A stretch of 64,000 bases of DNA, taken from assembly GCA_023437305.1 (NCBI GenBank), contig JAEZGN010000009.1:62001-126000 (forward strand). Direction: 5' to 3'. This stretch comes from Bacteroidota bacterium. GTDB lineage: Bacteria > Bacteroidota > Bacteroidia > Bacteroidales > Dysgonomonadaceae. Shown one piece after another: positions 8,965 to 18,037 of the stretch; position 1 is the first letter of the stretch; every line of letters starts with the position of its first letter. The notes beneath the pieces are model-generated. The model was not told where the DNA came from. It worked only from the letters and a program-made list of their open reading frames with translations, and did not search any database. The position numbers were made by a program, and so were the translations under genes.

Positions 8965-10200
8965 ATGGCAAAAAAAGATACTAACGGCTATTGCAGTTTC
9001 TGTGGCAGAAGCGATAAGGATGTAAATATGCTTATCTCAGGTATGTCGGCTGACATCTGCGATAGCTGTGCTGAACAAGCATATCAGATTGTAAAAGAAA
9101 GCGTAGAGGCAAAGAAAACATCTTTGGGTATAGATAAAACACAATTGCCCGACCCAAAGACGATAAAAGAATATCTTGACGGGTATATTATCGGTCAGGA
9201 GAATGCCAAACGCTATCTGTCTGTGGCTGTGTATAACCACTATAAACGTATACTGCAAGGGAAAGAAGATGATATAGAAATAGAAAAGTCGAATATCATC
9301 ATGGTTGGCCCTACAGGTACAGGGAAAACATTGTTGGCTCGTACCATTGCTAAACTACTGCATGTCCCTTTTGCTATCGTAGATGCAACCGTGCTTACCG
9401 AAGCCGGATACGTAGGCGAAGATATAGAAAGCATTCTTACCCGACTGTTGCAAGCCTCCGACTATGATGTGGCAGCCGCAGAAAGAGGAATTGTCTTTAT
9501 TGATGAAATTGACAAAATAGCCCGTAAGAGCGACAATCCATCAATCACCCGTGATGTTAGCGGTGAGGGTGTGCAACAGGGCTTACTTAAACTGCTGGAA
9601 GGTTCGATTGTAAACGTTCCGCCTCAGGGAGGACGTAAGCACCCTGACCAGAAGATGATTGCGGTAGATACCAAAAACATATTATTTGTGTGTGGTGGAG
9701 CTTTCGACGGTATCGAAAGGAAGATAGCACAACGACTCAATACAATGGTTGTCGGTTATGCATCGTCCAAAAACAATGCACAGGTAGACCGTAACAATCT
9801 ACTGCAATATGTAGCACCTCAGGATTTGAAGTCTTTCGGATTGATCCCTGAGATTATAGGACGTCTGCCTATTTTGACATATCTCGATGCTCTGGATAGG
9901 AGTGCTCTGCGTAGGATACTTACCGAGCCGAAAAACTCCATCATTAAGCAGTATGTCAAACTGTTCAAAATGGATGGAGTTGATCTTACCTTCGAAGATG
10001 ATGTATATGAGTACATTGTAGATAAGGCAGTGGAATATAAATTGGGAGCAAGGGGATTGAGATCCATCGTTGAAACCATTATGATGGATGCTATGTTTAA
10101 TATCCCTTCCACAAAGCAGGCTCAACTGCATGTTACTAAAGAGTACGCCGTAGAGCAATTGGAAAACTCACAAGTCGTAAAACTAAGAAATTCATTATAA
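8965..10200 (+). CDS. clpX: ATP-dependent Clp protease ATP-binding subunit ClpX
   Basis: AAA+ unfoldase that recognises tagged or damaged proteins and feeds them to ClpP. A C4 zinc-binding domain lies at the N-terminus (Cys10, Cys13, Cys32, Cys35), then Walker A GPTGTGKT (about residues 115-122), Walker B IVFIDEIDKI, the pore loop region and the IGRLP sensor region (PEIIGRLPIL). 411 residues is full length. It is co-oriented with clpP and probably co-transcribed. Confidence 0.97.
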   Translation: MAKKDTNGYCSFCGRSDKDVNMLISGMSADICDSCAEQAYQIVKESVEAKKTSLGIDKTQLPDPKTIKEYLDGYIIGQENAKRYLSVAVYNHYKRILQGKEDDIEIEKSNIIMVGPTGTGKTLLARTIAKLLHVPFAIVDATVLTEAGYVGEDIESILTRLLQASDYDVAAAERGIVFIDEIDKIARKSDNPSITRDVSGEGVQQGLLKLLEGSIVNVPPQGGRKHPDQKMIAVDTKNILFVCGGAFDGIERKIAQRLNTMVVGYASSKNNAQVDRNNLLQYVAPQDLKSFGLIPEIIGRLPILTYLDALDRSALRRILTEPKNSIIKQYVKLFKMDGVDLTFEDDVYEYIVDKAVEYKLGARGLRSIVETIMMDAMFNIPSTKQAQLHVTKEYAVEQLENSQVVKLRNSL

Positions 10201-10220
10201 AGTTTGTTTTTTTGACAAAA

Positions 10221-10290
10221 AATAGCCTATTTTATATTGGAGAATTAAATTTAGGGGTTTATCTTCGTAATAATTAATAGCCTATTTATA
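10221..10290 (+). repeat. Direct repeat pair upstream of recQ
   Basis: AATAGCCTATTTTATAT at 10221-10237 and AATAGCCTATTTATAT from 10276 are near-identical copies whose starts are 55 bp apart. The second ends at the recQ start codon. A possible promoter (ATTG at 10236-10239, 20 bp, TATCTTCG at 10260-10267) lies between them. Confidence 0.5.
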
Positions 10291-12485
10291 TGCCGGATAT
10301 AGAGGATATATTGACGTGTTCATTGAAAAAGCATTTTGGCTTTGACAATTTTAAAGGTAACCAGAAGGCAATTATTCAAAACTTGCTGAATGGTAGAGAT
10401 ACCTTTGTGTTGATGCCTACCGGTGGAGGAAAGTCCCTCTGCTATCAGCTACCGGCACTCTTGATGGAGGGAACAGCAGTAATTATTTCTCCCCTGATAG
10501 CCCTGATGAAAAATCAGGTGGATGCCATGCGCAATTTTAGTGAAGAGGACGGTGTAGCACACTTCATGAATTCGTCACTAAACAAAGCTGCGATAGAACA
10601 GGTAAAAGGTGATATACTTTCGGGAAAGACAAAACTATTATATGTAGCACCCGAATCTCTTACAAAAGAAGAGAATATAGACTTTCTACGTCAGATAAAA
10701 ATATCGTTTTATGCCATCGATGAGGCACATTGTATTTCGGAGTGGGGGCACGACTTCCGTCCTGAATACAGGCGTATACGTCCCATCGTAAACGAAATAG
10801 GCAAGCACCCCATCATTGCACTTACAGCTACGGCAACACCAAAAGTGCAAATGGATATACAGAAGAACCTTGGAATGGTGGAGGCTGACGTGTTTAAATC
10901 ATCATTCAACAGGGAAAACCTCTATTACGAAGTTCGTTCAAAAACGGATAAAGTAGATAAGGATATAATAAAATACATTAAATCGCAAGGCACAAAGTCT
11001 GGAATTATATATTGTTTGAGTAGAAAGAAGGTAGAAGAGTTTGCCGAAATATTACAAACAAATAATATCAATGCATTGCCGTACCATGCCGGACTAGATC
11101 CAAGTACACGCTCTGCCAATCAGGATGCTTTTCTGATGGAAAAAGTGAATGTAATTGTAGCTACCATTGCATTTGGTATGGGAATTGATAAACCCGATGT
11201 GAGATATGTAATTCACTACGATATGCCAAAGAGCCTTGAAGGATACTACCAGGAAACCGGTAGGGCCGGACGCGATGGCGGTGAAGGAAAATGTATAGCG
11301 TTTTATTCATTCAAAGACTTACAGAAACTGGAGAAATTTATGCAGGGTAAGCCCGTTGCTGAACAGGAAATAGGAAAACAGCTACTCCTTGAGACCGCAG
11401 CATACGCCGAAACTGCATTATGCCGGAAGAAAGTACTTCTCCATTACTTTGGAGAAGAATATAAAGAGAAAAATTGTGGGAACTGTGACAATTGTGTAAA
11501 TCCTAAAAAACAAGTGGAAGCTAAAGATTTATTATTGACGGCTATTGAAGCTGTAATTGCATTAAAAGAAAAGTTTAAAACTGATTACGTTATCAATATC
11601 TTGAGAGGTAAAGAAACCTCCGAGATAGAAACGTACGGGCATCAGGATTTAGATGTATTTGGATCAGGTGATGATACCGATGATGAAACATGGAACGCCG
11701 TTATACGTCAGGCATTAATAGCCGGGTATTTCGATAAGGATATCGAAAATTACGGCTTACTGAGAGTAACCAAAAAAGGAAAAGATTTCTTGAAAAAACC
11801 GGCATCGTTCAAGATTACTACAGCAGACGAAGAAGATTTGTCTGATGATGAAAACATGGATGATGTAGTGGTGAAAGGCGGCGGCGGCGGATCGGCAGTG
11901 GATCCGGTTTTGTTTTCTATCATGAAAGATCTTCGCAAGAAGATGGCAAAACACAACAATGTTCCCCCATACGTGATATTTCAAGACCCTTCTCTGGAGG
12001 CTATGGCTACAATCTACCCGATAACAATGGAGGAATTGCAAAACATTCCGGGGGTAGGAGCAGGTAAAGCTAAGAGATATGGGGCAGAATTTCTTGAAAT
12101 AATTAAAAAGCACGTTGAAGAAAATGAAATAGAACGACCTGAAGATTTACGTGTAAAAACAGTAGCAAACAAATCGAAACTAAAAGTAGCCATCGTGCAG
12201 GCTATCGACCGTAAAGTTGCATTAGACGACTTGGCCGAATCGAAAGGAATTGATTTTGCCGAATTGCTGAGCGAAGTAGAAGCTATTGTATTTTCAGGAA
12301 CAAAAATAAATATAGATTATTTCCTCAGAGAGGTTATAGATGAAGACCATCTCGATGATATATTTGAATATTTCCAAGAAGCAGAATCGGACGATCTGGA
12401 AGCTGCGATCAATGAACTTGGCGAATATTCTGAAGATGAAATTCGCCTTGTCAGGATCAAATTTATCTCCGACATGGCTAACTAA
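10290..12485 (+). CDS. recQ: ATP-dependent DNA helicase RecQ
   Basis: 3'-5' superfamily 2 helicase for recombination and repair. Walker A is TGGGKSLCYQ (about residues 43-52) and the DEAH box with the RecQ signature CISEWGHDFRPEY starts near residue 144. Zinc-binding cysteines (C...CGNCDNC near 380-405) precede a winged helix, and an HRDC-like domain follows a Gly-rich linker (KGGGGGS, about residue 530). 731 residues is longer than the E. coli enzyme (about 610) because of an acidic C-terminal extension, which is usual in Bacteroidetes. The coaD start follows after 3 bp. Confidence 0.95.
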   Translation: MPDIEDILTCSLKKHFGFDNFKGNQKAIIQNLLNGRDTFVLMPTGGGKSLCYQLPALLMEGTAVIISPLIALMKNQVDAMRNFSEEDGVAHFMNSSLNKAAIEQVKGDILSGKTKLLYVAPESLTKEENIDFLRQIKISFYAIDEAHCISEWGHDFRPEYRRIRPIVNEIGKHPIIALTATATPKVQMDIQKNLGMVEADVFKSSFNRENLYYEVRSKTDKVDKDIIKYIKSQGTKSGIIYCLSRKKVEEFAEILQTNNINALPYHAGLDPSTRSANQDAFLMEKVNVIVATIAFGMGIDKPDVRYVIHYDMPKSLEGYYQETGRAGRDGGEGKCIAFYSFKDLQKLEKFMQGKPVAEQEIGKQLLLETAAYAETALCRKKVLLHYFGEEYKEKNCGNCDNCVNPKKQVEAKDLLLTAIEAVIALKEKFKTDYVINILRGKETSEIETYGHQDLDVFGSGDDTDDETWNAVIRQALIAGYFDKDIENYGLLRVTKKGKDFLKKPASFKITTADEEDLSDDENMDDVVVKGGGGGSAVDPVLFSIMKDLRKKMAKHNNVPPYVIFQDPSLEAMATIYPITMEELQNIPGVGAGKAKRYGAEFLEIIKKHVEENEIERPEDLRVKTVANKSKLKVAIVQAIDRKVALDDLAESKGIDFAELLSEVEAIVFSGTKINIDYFLREVIDEDHLDDIFEYFQEAESDDLEAAINELGEYSEDEIRLVRIKFISDMAN

Positions 12486-12488
12486 AAA

Positions 12489-12947
12489 ATGAAGAGAAAA
12501 GCAATTTTTCCGGGGACGTTCGATCCCTTTACAATAGGACATTATTCATTAGTGAAACGATCTCTCGAATTGGTAGATGAGATCGTTATTGCTATTGGAG
12601 TGAATGATACCAAGAAAACTTACTTTCCGCTCGACAAGCGCATAGATATGATCCGTTCTTTGTATAAAGGCGACAATCGCATACTGGTAGGAACTTATGA
12701 TGGGCTTACCGTAGATTATGCCAAAGAAACGGGATCAAATTTCATTATACGTGGAATCCGCTCTGTAAATGATTTCGAATACGAAAAAACGATTGCCGAT
12801 ATGAACAGAAATATATCGGGAATAGAAACAATCGTACTATTTACTGAACCGGAACTAACACATATCAGTTCTACTATTGTACGTGAACTGTTGCGATTCG
12901 GACACGATGTCAGTCAGTTTATCCCCAAAGGGATGAGTCTGGACTGA
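12489..12947 (+). CDS. coaD: Phosphopantetheine adenylyltransferase
   Basis: Transfers AMP from ATP to 4'-phosphopantetheine, giving dephospho-CoA. The nucleotidyltransferase motif GTFDPFTIGH (HxGH-type, T-I-G-H) is at residues 9-18, and the second motif ISSTIVRELL is near 126-135. 152 residues is the normal length. It is 3 bp after recQ, so the two are probably co-transcribed. Confidence 0.95.
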   Translation: MKRKAIFPGTFDPFTIGHYSLVKRSLELVDEIVIAIGVNDTKKTYFPLDKRIDMIRSLYKGDNRILVGTYDGLTVDYAKETGSNFIIRGIRSVNDFEYEKTIADMNRNISGIETIVLFTEPELTHISSTIVRELLRFGHDVSQFIPKGMSLD

Positions 12948-12971
12948 ATAGTGATTAATTAAAAATCAGAT

Positions 12972-12995
12972 GTAATCAGCGTTAGCTGCGATTAC
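12972..12995. other. Small inverted repeat between coaD and the S41 protease gene
   Basis: GTAATC (12972-12977) and GATTAC (12990-12995) can pair, with AGC/GCT inside the loop and a small bulge. No T run follows, so it is not a standard terminator. Function unknown. Confidence 0.3.
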
Positions 12996-13013
12996 CCAAA
13001 ATGTAATTCTAAT

Positions 13014-14609
13014 ATGAAAAGAGTTCTAATCTCGCTTATCGGTCTTTTTACCATTGTTTTGGCTGCTTCGGCTCAGTTTAAGATGAGCGAAGGGTCTAAG
13101 AAAGTAGCTACAACAATAGCCGTTATCGAGAATATGTATGTAGATAAGGTCGACGACGGCAAGCTGGCCGAAGATGCAGTGAAAGCTTTGTTAGAAAAAC
13201 TCGACCCTCACTCTACATACATCAGTGCCGATGAGGTAAAAGATATGAACGAGCCGCTGGAAGGTAATTTCGATGGTATAGGTATCTCTTTCAATATGCT
13301 TACAGATACACTGTATGTTATCGAAGCTCTTCCCGGAGGGCCATCCGAAAAGGTAGGTCTTAGGGCAGGAGACAAGATATTGTATGTAGACGATACGCTT
13401 ATTGCCGGAGTTAAAATGTCTACCAAAGACGTTATGTCTCGTCTCAAAGGCCCGAAAGGAACATCTGTAAACCTGAAAGTACAACGCAAGGGAATAGCTG
13501 ATTTATTAAACTTCAAGATTATTCGCGACAAAATTCCGATCTATAGTATCGATGCCACTTATATGGTGGATAAGACTACAGGCTATATACGCATTATAAG
13601 ATTTGGTGCGACTACTACCGAAGAATTCAGAAAAGCGCTTCAGAAGCTTAAAGAGAAGGGAATGGAGAACCTTATCCTCGATCTGGAATACAACGGTGGC
13701 GGATACATGGCTCCGGCTACTGAAATAGCTGATGATTTTCTGGATGCAGGCAAGTTGGTTGTATATACCGAAGGCTTACGCCAGCCAAGAAGAGATGAAG
13801 TTTCCACAGCTAAAGGCGCATTCGAGAAAGGACGTCTTGTCGTACTTATCAATGAAGGTTCGGCTTCCGCTAGCGAGATCTTGTCGGGAGCCGTACAGGA
13901 TTGGGACAGAGGTGTGATTGTAGGTCGTCGCAGTTTCGGGAAAGGACTTGTTCAACGGCAAATACCGCTTCCTGACGAATCGATGATAAGACTCACTGTG
14001 GCACGTTATTATACACCAACCGGACGTTCTATACAAAAACCATATACAAAGGGAGATATTATGTCATACAATCTGGATGTAATAGAACGCTATAATAAAG
14101 GCGAGATGATGCATGCTGATAGTATACATTTCCCTGATTCATTGAAATATACAACATTGCTGAATCATCGTACGGTATATGGCGGAGGTGGTATCATGCC
14201 CGACTATTTTGTACCTGCCGATACTACATTTGCATCAGAATATTACCGAAAAATCTGGAACAAAGGCATAACACTGCGCATAGCTTATAATGAAGTGGAT
14301 AATCACAGAACGGAGATTTTACAAAAATACCCTACAGCTACCGATTTCTACAAGCAATATCAAGTTTCGGACGAGATTATGAATAAACTTATAGCAGCCG
14401 GAAAGGAAGAAAAGGTAGACTACGATGAGGATGGATATGAGAAGTCGAAAGAAACACTCAGGCGTCAGATAAAAGCATATATAGCACGTGATGTATATGA
14501 TACGGAGACGATGGTGAGGGTATTTAACGAAGATAGCGAAACCTTTAAGAAAGCATATGAGATTATACGGAATGAGAAAATGTATAACGGATTGCTCAAA
14601 GGAAAATAA
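13014..14609 (+). CDS. S41 family C-terminal processing peptidase
   Basis: Exported serine protease of the CtpA/Prc type. An N-terminal Sec signal peptide ends around ASAQF (residue 21). A PDZ domain covers about residues 85-170. The S41 catalytic domain has Ser285 in GSASASEI and Lys310 in SFGKGLVQ, with the typical 25-residue spacing. A helical C-terminal tail completes the 531 residues. It should cleave C-terminal regions of periplasmic or envelope proteins. A hairpin terminator follows. Confidence 0.9.
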   Translation: MKRVLISLIGLFTIVLAASAQFKMSEGSKKVATTIAVIENMYVDKVDDGKLAEDAVKALLEKLDPHSTYISADEVKDMNEPLEGNFDGIGISFNMLTDTLYVIEALPGGPSEKVGLRAGDKILYVDDTLIAGVKMSTKDVMSRLKGPKGTSVNLKVQRKGIADLLNFKIIRDKIPIYSIDATYMVDKTTGYIRIIRFGATTTEEFRKALQKLKEKGMENLILDLEYNGGGYMAPATEIADDFLDAGKLVVYTEGLRQPRRDEVSTAKGAFEKGRLVVLINEGSASASEILSGAVQDWDRGVIVGRRSFGKGLVQRQIPLPDESMIRLTVARYYTPTGRSIQKPYTKGDIMSYNLDVIERYNKGEMMHADSIHFPDSLKYTTLLNHRTVYGGGGIMPDYFVPADTTFASEYYRKIWNKGITLRIAYNEVDNHRTEILQKYPTATDFYKQYQVSDEIMNKLIAAGKEEKVDYDEDGYEKSKETLRRQIKAYIARDVYDTETMVRVFNEDSETFKKAYEIIRNEKMYNGLLKGK

Positions 14610-14619
14610 AAAATAAAGT

Positions 14620-14650
14620 AAAAGAGCTGTATTCAAAATGCAGCTCTTTT
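14620..14650. terminator. Intrinsic terminator after the S41 protease gene
   Basis: Core arms AAAAGAGCTG (14620-14629) and CAGCTCTTTT (14641-14650) extend inward by three more pairs including a wobble. A-rich and T-rich flanks allow function on either strand. Confidence 0.85.
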
Positions 14651-14683
14651 GATTAATAGGAATAAAAGAATATATACAGCCTT

Positions 14684-15187
14684 ATGATAACGATTGATAT
14701 TGAAGAACGTCATTTGATAGAAGAGATAATTTCGAAAAACACGATATGCTATGTTGGTATGGTAGATAAAGAAGGATTCCCTTATGTTATCCCTATGAAT
14801 TTTGGTTATCAGGATGATGTTGTTTATCTACATTCGGCACAGGTGGGTAAAAGTGTAGAATCCGTTAGTATAAATCCGAATGTATGTATTACTTTTTGTG
14901 GCGAATCGTCATTAACTTATCAGAATAAAGAAGTAGCCTGTAGCTATCGTATGAAAGGAAGTAGCGTTATTTGTAGGGGTAAGGTCGTATTTGAAGAAGA
15001 CTACGATAATAAAGTGAAAGCTCTTGATATAATGATGAAGAAATACACAACAAGGGCATTCACTTATTCTAAGCCGGCTGTAAATAACGTAAAAATTTGG
15101 AAAGTAGAGATCGATTCTATTTCTTCAAAAGTATTTGGTGTTCCTCATCCAAACTCACGAAACTACAAAGATCAGCTCGAGTTTTAG
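14684..15187 (+). CDS. Pyridoxamine 5'-phosphate oxidase-like flavin-binding protein (NimA-like)
   Basis: A 167-residue split-barrel protein of the family that includes Nim-type 5-nitroimidazole reductases. Typical features are the early segment YVGMVDKEGFPYVIPMNF, HSAQVGKSVESV and the C-terminal VKIWKVEIDSISSKVFG. It probably binds FMN or a related cofactor as a dimer and reduces small molecules; the real substrate is unknown, and resistance function cannot be claimed from sequence. Its stop codon overlaps the stop of the convergent Nudix gene. Confidence 0.8.
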   Translation: MITIDIEERHLIEEIISKNTICYVGMVDKEGFPYVIPMNFGYQDDVVYLHSAQVGKSVESVSINPNVCITFCGESSLTYQNKEVACSYRMKGSSVICRGKVVFEEDYDNKVKALDIMMKKYTTRAFTYSKPAVNNVKIWKVEIDSISSKVFGVPHPNSRNYKDQLEF

Positions 15188-15744
15188 ATGAGGTGATTCG
15201 TTGCCAGATATTTCCACAATGCGGCGGCGTGCATAGATTGCCTGATCTCATCTTTTTTCAATAGCTCTACCAATTCGTCGATAGATAGCAGATGAACCGA
15301 AATATCTTCTGTGGCTTCCAGATGCTGTTCCGATATTTTTTCTACATCGGTAGCCAGAAAACAGTAAGTAGTGTTGGTATGCGTACCCGGATTTGCCGAA
15401 GTGGTCATTAATAGCTCCCATTTCCCGTTTCCGTAGCCGGTTTCTTCGATTAGTTCCCTTCTTGCGGAAACTTCTGCGCTAGGGTCTTCTTTTTCGCATA
15501 CACCGGCACATAGCTCTAATGAAGTACATTGCAGCCCGTGCCTGTATTGACGTACCATCACAAACCGTTTGTCTTTGGTTATAGCTATGGTGCATACCCA
15601 GTCGGGATATTCGTATACATAATAATTTTGTATTTGGTTTCCGTTCGGTAGTTCTACATGGTCTTTGCGTACGGTAAACCAAGGCTCTTGCGAAAGATAC
15701 TCACTGTTCAATACCTTCCACTTTTTATTATCTGTATTACTCAT
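15184..15744 (-). CDS. Nudix hydrolase, ADP-ribose pyrophosphatase-like
   Basis: Hydrolyses a nucleoside diphosphate linked to another moiety; the form resembles ADP-ribose/sugar nucleotide pyrophosphatases. The Nudix box core RELIEETGY is preceded by a glycine (AGVCEKED) with one extra spacing residue compared with the strict consensus. 186 residues. Its start lies 29 bp downstream of the cyclophilin lipoprotein stop, so the two minus-strand genes probably form an operon. Confidence 0.85.
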   Translation of the reverse strand: MSNTDNKKWKVLNSEYLSQEPWFTVRKDHVELPNGNQIQNYYVYEYPDWVCTIAITKDKRFVMVRQYRHGLQCTSLELCAGVCEKEDPSAEVSARRELIEETGYGNGKWELLMTTSANPGTHTNTTYCFLATDVEKISEQHLEATEDISVHLLSIDELVELLKKDEIRQSMHAAALWKYLATNHLI

Positions 15745-15773
15745 TTTTGTTGTTAATGTGTTTTCGGAAATTT

Positions 15774-16589
15774 TTATTTTTCCAGAACCACTACGTTCAT
15801 CAAGATGTTTTTAAGAGGCTTGTCTTTTTCGTTGGTTTTTACTTTTTGTATTTTATCCACAACGTCCATTCCTTCTATTACCTCGCCGAAAACGGTGTAT
15901 TCATTATCCAGAAATGGAGTGCCTCCCCTTGTTTTGTAGTATTCCCGCTGCTCGTCTGTATACGAAACTTCCGACTTACGGGCTTTGGCTTGCTCATCCG
16001 CTTGTTTTAGCCAATCAGCACGCATTGCGGATGCAGATATACTATCGCCGCTCTTTAGCAATGCTTTCAGATCATCAAGGTGTGCCGATTGTATTTCTTT
16101 ATATATCTTTTGTTTAAAACGTTCGAAACGTTGTTTTTCTATCTCAGATAATTTATCGTCGAAGCATAACTCACCTGTCACTATATAGAACTGAGATGCA
16201 TCAGAGGCTTTTGTCGGATTTTCGGCATCGCCCCATCGTGCAGCTGCCAGTACTCCACGTTTGTGGTATAGCTGAGGGAATTTTATTTCGGCAGGGATTG
16301 TGTCACCCAATGTTTTTTCTTCTTTCAGAGCTGCAGAATCTGCAATATTCCTTGTTTGAGGATCGCCTCCCTGTATCATAAAATCGTTGATAACACGGTG
16401 AAACGTGAGGTTCTTATAGAATCCTTCTTCTGCTAGTTTCAGAAAGTTGTCTCTATGCCCCGGAGTTTCATTATAGAGCTTAACTTTTATATTGCCATAG
16501 CTTATTTGTATAACGACTATGGGTTCTTTCGGTTTATTATTACACATGGTGAATAAAAAGATTAGACAGGCGATACATATATTTCTCAT
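15774..16589 (-). CDS. Cyclophilin-type peptidyl-prolyl cis-trans isomerase lipoprotein
   Basis: Periplasmic or membrane-anchored foldase. A signal peptide with lipobox FTMC (Cys16) precedes the cyclophilin domain, with the motifs FHRVINDFMIQGGDP and FGEVIEGMDVVDKI. A charged helical insertion of about 75 residues (roughly 150-225) interrupts the domain after the FYIVTGE segment, as in other Bacteroidetes cyclophilins. 271 residues. The Nudix gene follows on the same strand. Confidence 0.9.
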   Translation of the reverse strand: MRNICIACLIFLFTMCNNKPKEPIVVIQISYGNIKVKLYNETPGHRDNFLKLAEEGFYKNLTFHRVINDFMIQGGDPQTRNIADSAALKEEKTLGDTIPAEIKFPQLYHKRGVLAAARWGDAENPTKASDASQFYIVTGELCFDDKLSEIEKQRFERFKQKIYKEIQSAHLDDLKALLKSGDSISASAMRADWLKQADEQAKARKSEVSYTDEQREYYKTRGGTPFLDNEYTVFGEVIEGMDVVDKIQKVKTNEKDKPLKNILMNVVVLEK

Positions 16590-16613
16590 ATCATTTTTCT
16601 ATATGAAGTCAGA

Positions 16614-16621
16614 CAAAGATA
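16614..16621 (-). promoter_or_regulatory. Candidate -7 box for the cyclophilin-Nudix operon
   Basis: The minus strand reads TATCTTTG, matching TAnnTTTG, about 25 bp upstream of the start codon. No clear -33 element. Confidence 0.4.
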
Positions 16622-16698
16622 ATGTTTTTTTGAGCACTTATTTTAAAATAATAGAGGCTTCGAGTTTATATTTCAGAATCTTTTCAGAATTGGGTTAT

Positions 16699-16706
16699 TA
16701 TATTTG
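16699..16706 (+). promoter_or_regulatory. Candidate -7 box for the PepSY-like lipoprotein
   Basis: TATATTTG matches TAnnTTTG, 38 bp upstream of the start codon. The upstream T-rich sequence contains no good TTTG at the usual distance. Confidence 0.4.
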
Positions 16707-16744
16707 TTCAAAACTATAGAATGCTTAACTAAAAACTTAACAAA

Positions 16745-18010
16745 ATGAAAAAGAATTTATTAATGATTATGCTGTTTGCCTTAGCTTTAGCTTTTGGCGC
16801 TTGTAGTAGTGATGATGATAGTAATGAACTTGGAGGTGCAGCTATTCCTTACGAAAATTTGCCAGCCCAGTCGAAGCAATTTATTACAGATCATTTTGTA
16901 GATTATAATGTATCTGAGACCTTAGATCTGTCTGATAGCTATTCTGTTTTACTTAACAAAAAAGTAGAAAAAGCGACCGTTGTATTAGGAAACTATAAAG
17001 TTGAATTTAATCGTAAAGGAGAATGGATTAAAATAGAAGGTCTTAACAATGCAGCTTTGCCTGATAATGTGTTAGCCTTAATTCCAAGAAGTATACTTTC
17101 TTATGTCAGTCAGAATTATCAAGGAAAAGGAATAAGTGAAATTGAGAAAGAGTCTTATGGCTATAAAATTGAACTCACCGGAAAACCGGATATTGAGCTC
17201 AAGTTTAACCTCAATGGAGGATATCTGGGGACAGACGGCGACTCGCAAGGTACTGTGGTAGGATATGATCAACTACCGGAAACGGCTAAAGCATTTCTGG
17301 ATACTCACTTTGGTAATCTGAAAATATCTAAAGTAAAGAAAGATAACGACAGTTATGATGTCGAATATACGAATGGTACAGAAGTAGAGTTTGACTTGTC
17401 GGGCAATTGGCGCCAGGTAGAAGTAGACAATAAGGTTCAGATGACACAGAGTATACTAGCCTTGCTACCTAAACCGATTTTGGATTACATTTCGTCTAAT
17501 CACTCATCAAAGAAGATAGAATGTATAAAGAATAATGTGAGCACCTATAAGATTGAATTGAAAGAAGATATTGAGCTTGTATTCGATAAGGATGGAAACT
17601 TGTGGGGCTCGGGTGGAAACAACAATAATAATGACAATGGACAACGCCCCGAATTTGCAACATTGCCGCAGGCTATCCAATCATTCCTAACAGAGCATTT
17701 TTTGAAGTCAACGACATTTCTTTATGCTAAAAAAGATGATGGTGAATATGAAGTTAAACTTGCCAATGGTACAGAAATTGAATTTACATTGAGTGGTGAC
17801 CTGAAAACTGTTGAAGTATTACCCGGGAATAGTGTTCCTGATAGTGTGATATTAGGCTCTATTCTGTCTTATGTGAAATCGAAGTACCCGAATAAGAAGA
17901 TTGAAGAATACGAAAAGAAAACCCGAGGATATAAAGTTGAGCTTTCGGGTTACCCTGAGTTGGAATTGATTTTTGACGCTAACGGTAATTTTAAAGGAAT
18001 AGACAGATAA
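16745..18010 (+). CDS. Lipoprotein with three PepSY-like (beta-lactamase-inhibitor-like) repeats
   Basis: The signal peptide ends in lipobox FGAC (Cys20) followed by SSDDD, a surface-export type signal. The rest is three tandem units of about 118-138 residues starting at about Tyr36, Tyr174 and Phe304. Each begins with LPxxxxxF(I/L)xxHF, has a YxVxxxNGTEIEF-like strand, and ends with GYKIELxGxPxIELxFxxxGxxxG. A poly-Asn/Asp linker separates units 2 and 3. The unit matches the PepSY-like putative beta-lactamase-inhibitor-like family common in Bacteroidales; the ligand is unknown. Followed by a composite terminator with an inserted repeat. Confidence 0.8.
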   Translation: MKKNLLMIMLFALALAFGACSSDDDSNELGGAAIPYENLPAQSKQFITDHFVDYNVSETLDLSDSYSVLLNKKVEKATVVLGNYKVEFNRKGEWIKIEGLNNAALPDNVLALIPRSILSYVSQNYQGKGISEIEKESYGYKIELTGKPDIELKFNLNGGYLGTDGDSQGTVVGYDQLPETAKAFLDTHFGNLKISKVKKDNDSYDVEYTNGTEVEFDLSGNWRQVEVDNKVQMTQSILALLPKPILDYISSNHSSKKIECIKNNVSTYKIELKEDIELVFDKDGNLWGSGGNNNNNDNGQRPEFATLPQAIQSFLTEHFLKSTTFLYAKKDDGEYEVKLANGTEIEFTLSGDLKTVEVLPGNSVPDSVILGSILSYVKSKYPNKKIEEYEKKTRGYKVELSGYPELELIFDANGNFKGIDR

Positions 18011-18037
18011 GTAAGGCGTCTGCCTAATAATTGGAAG

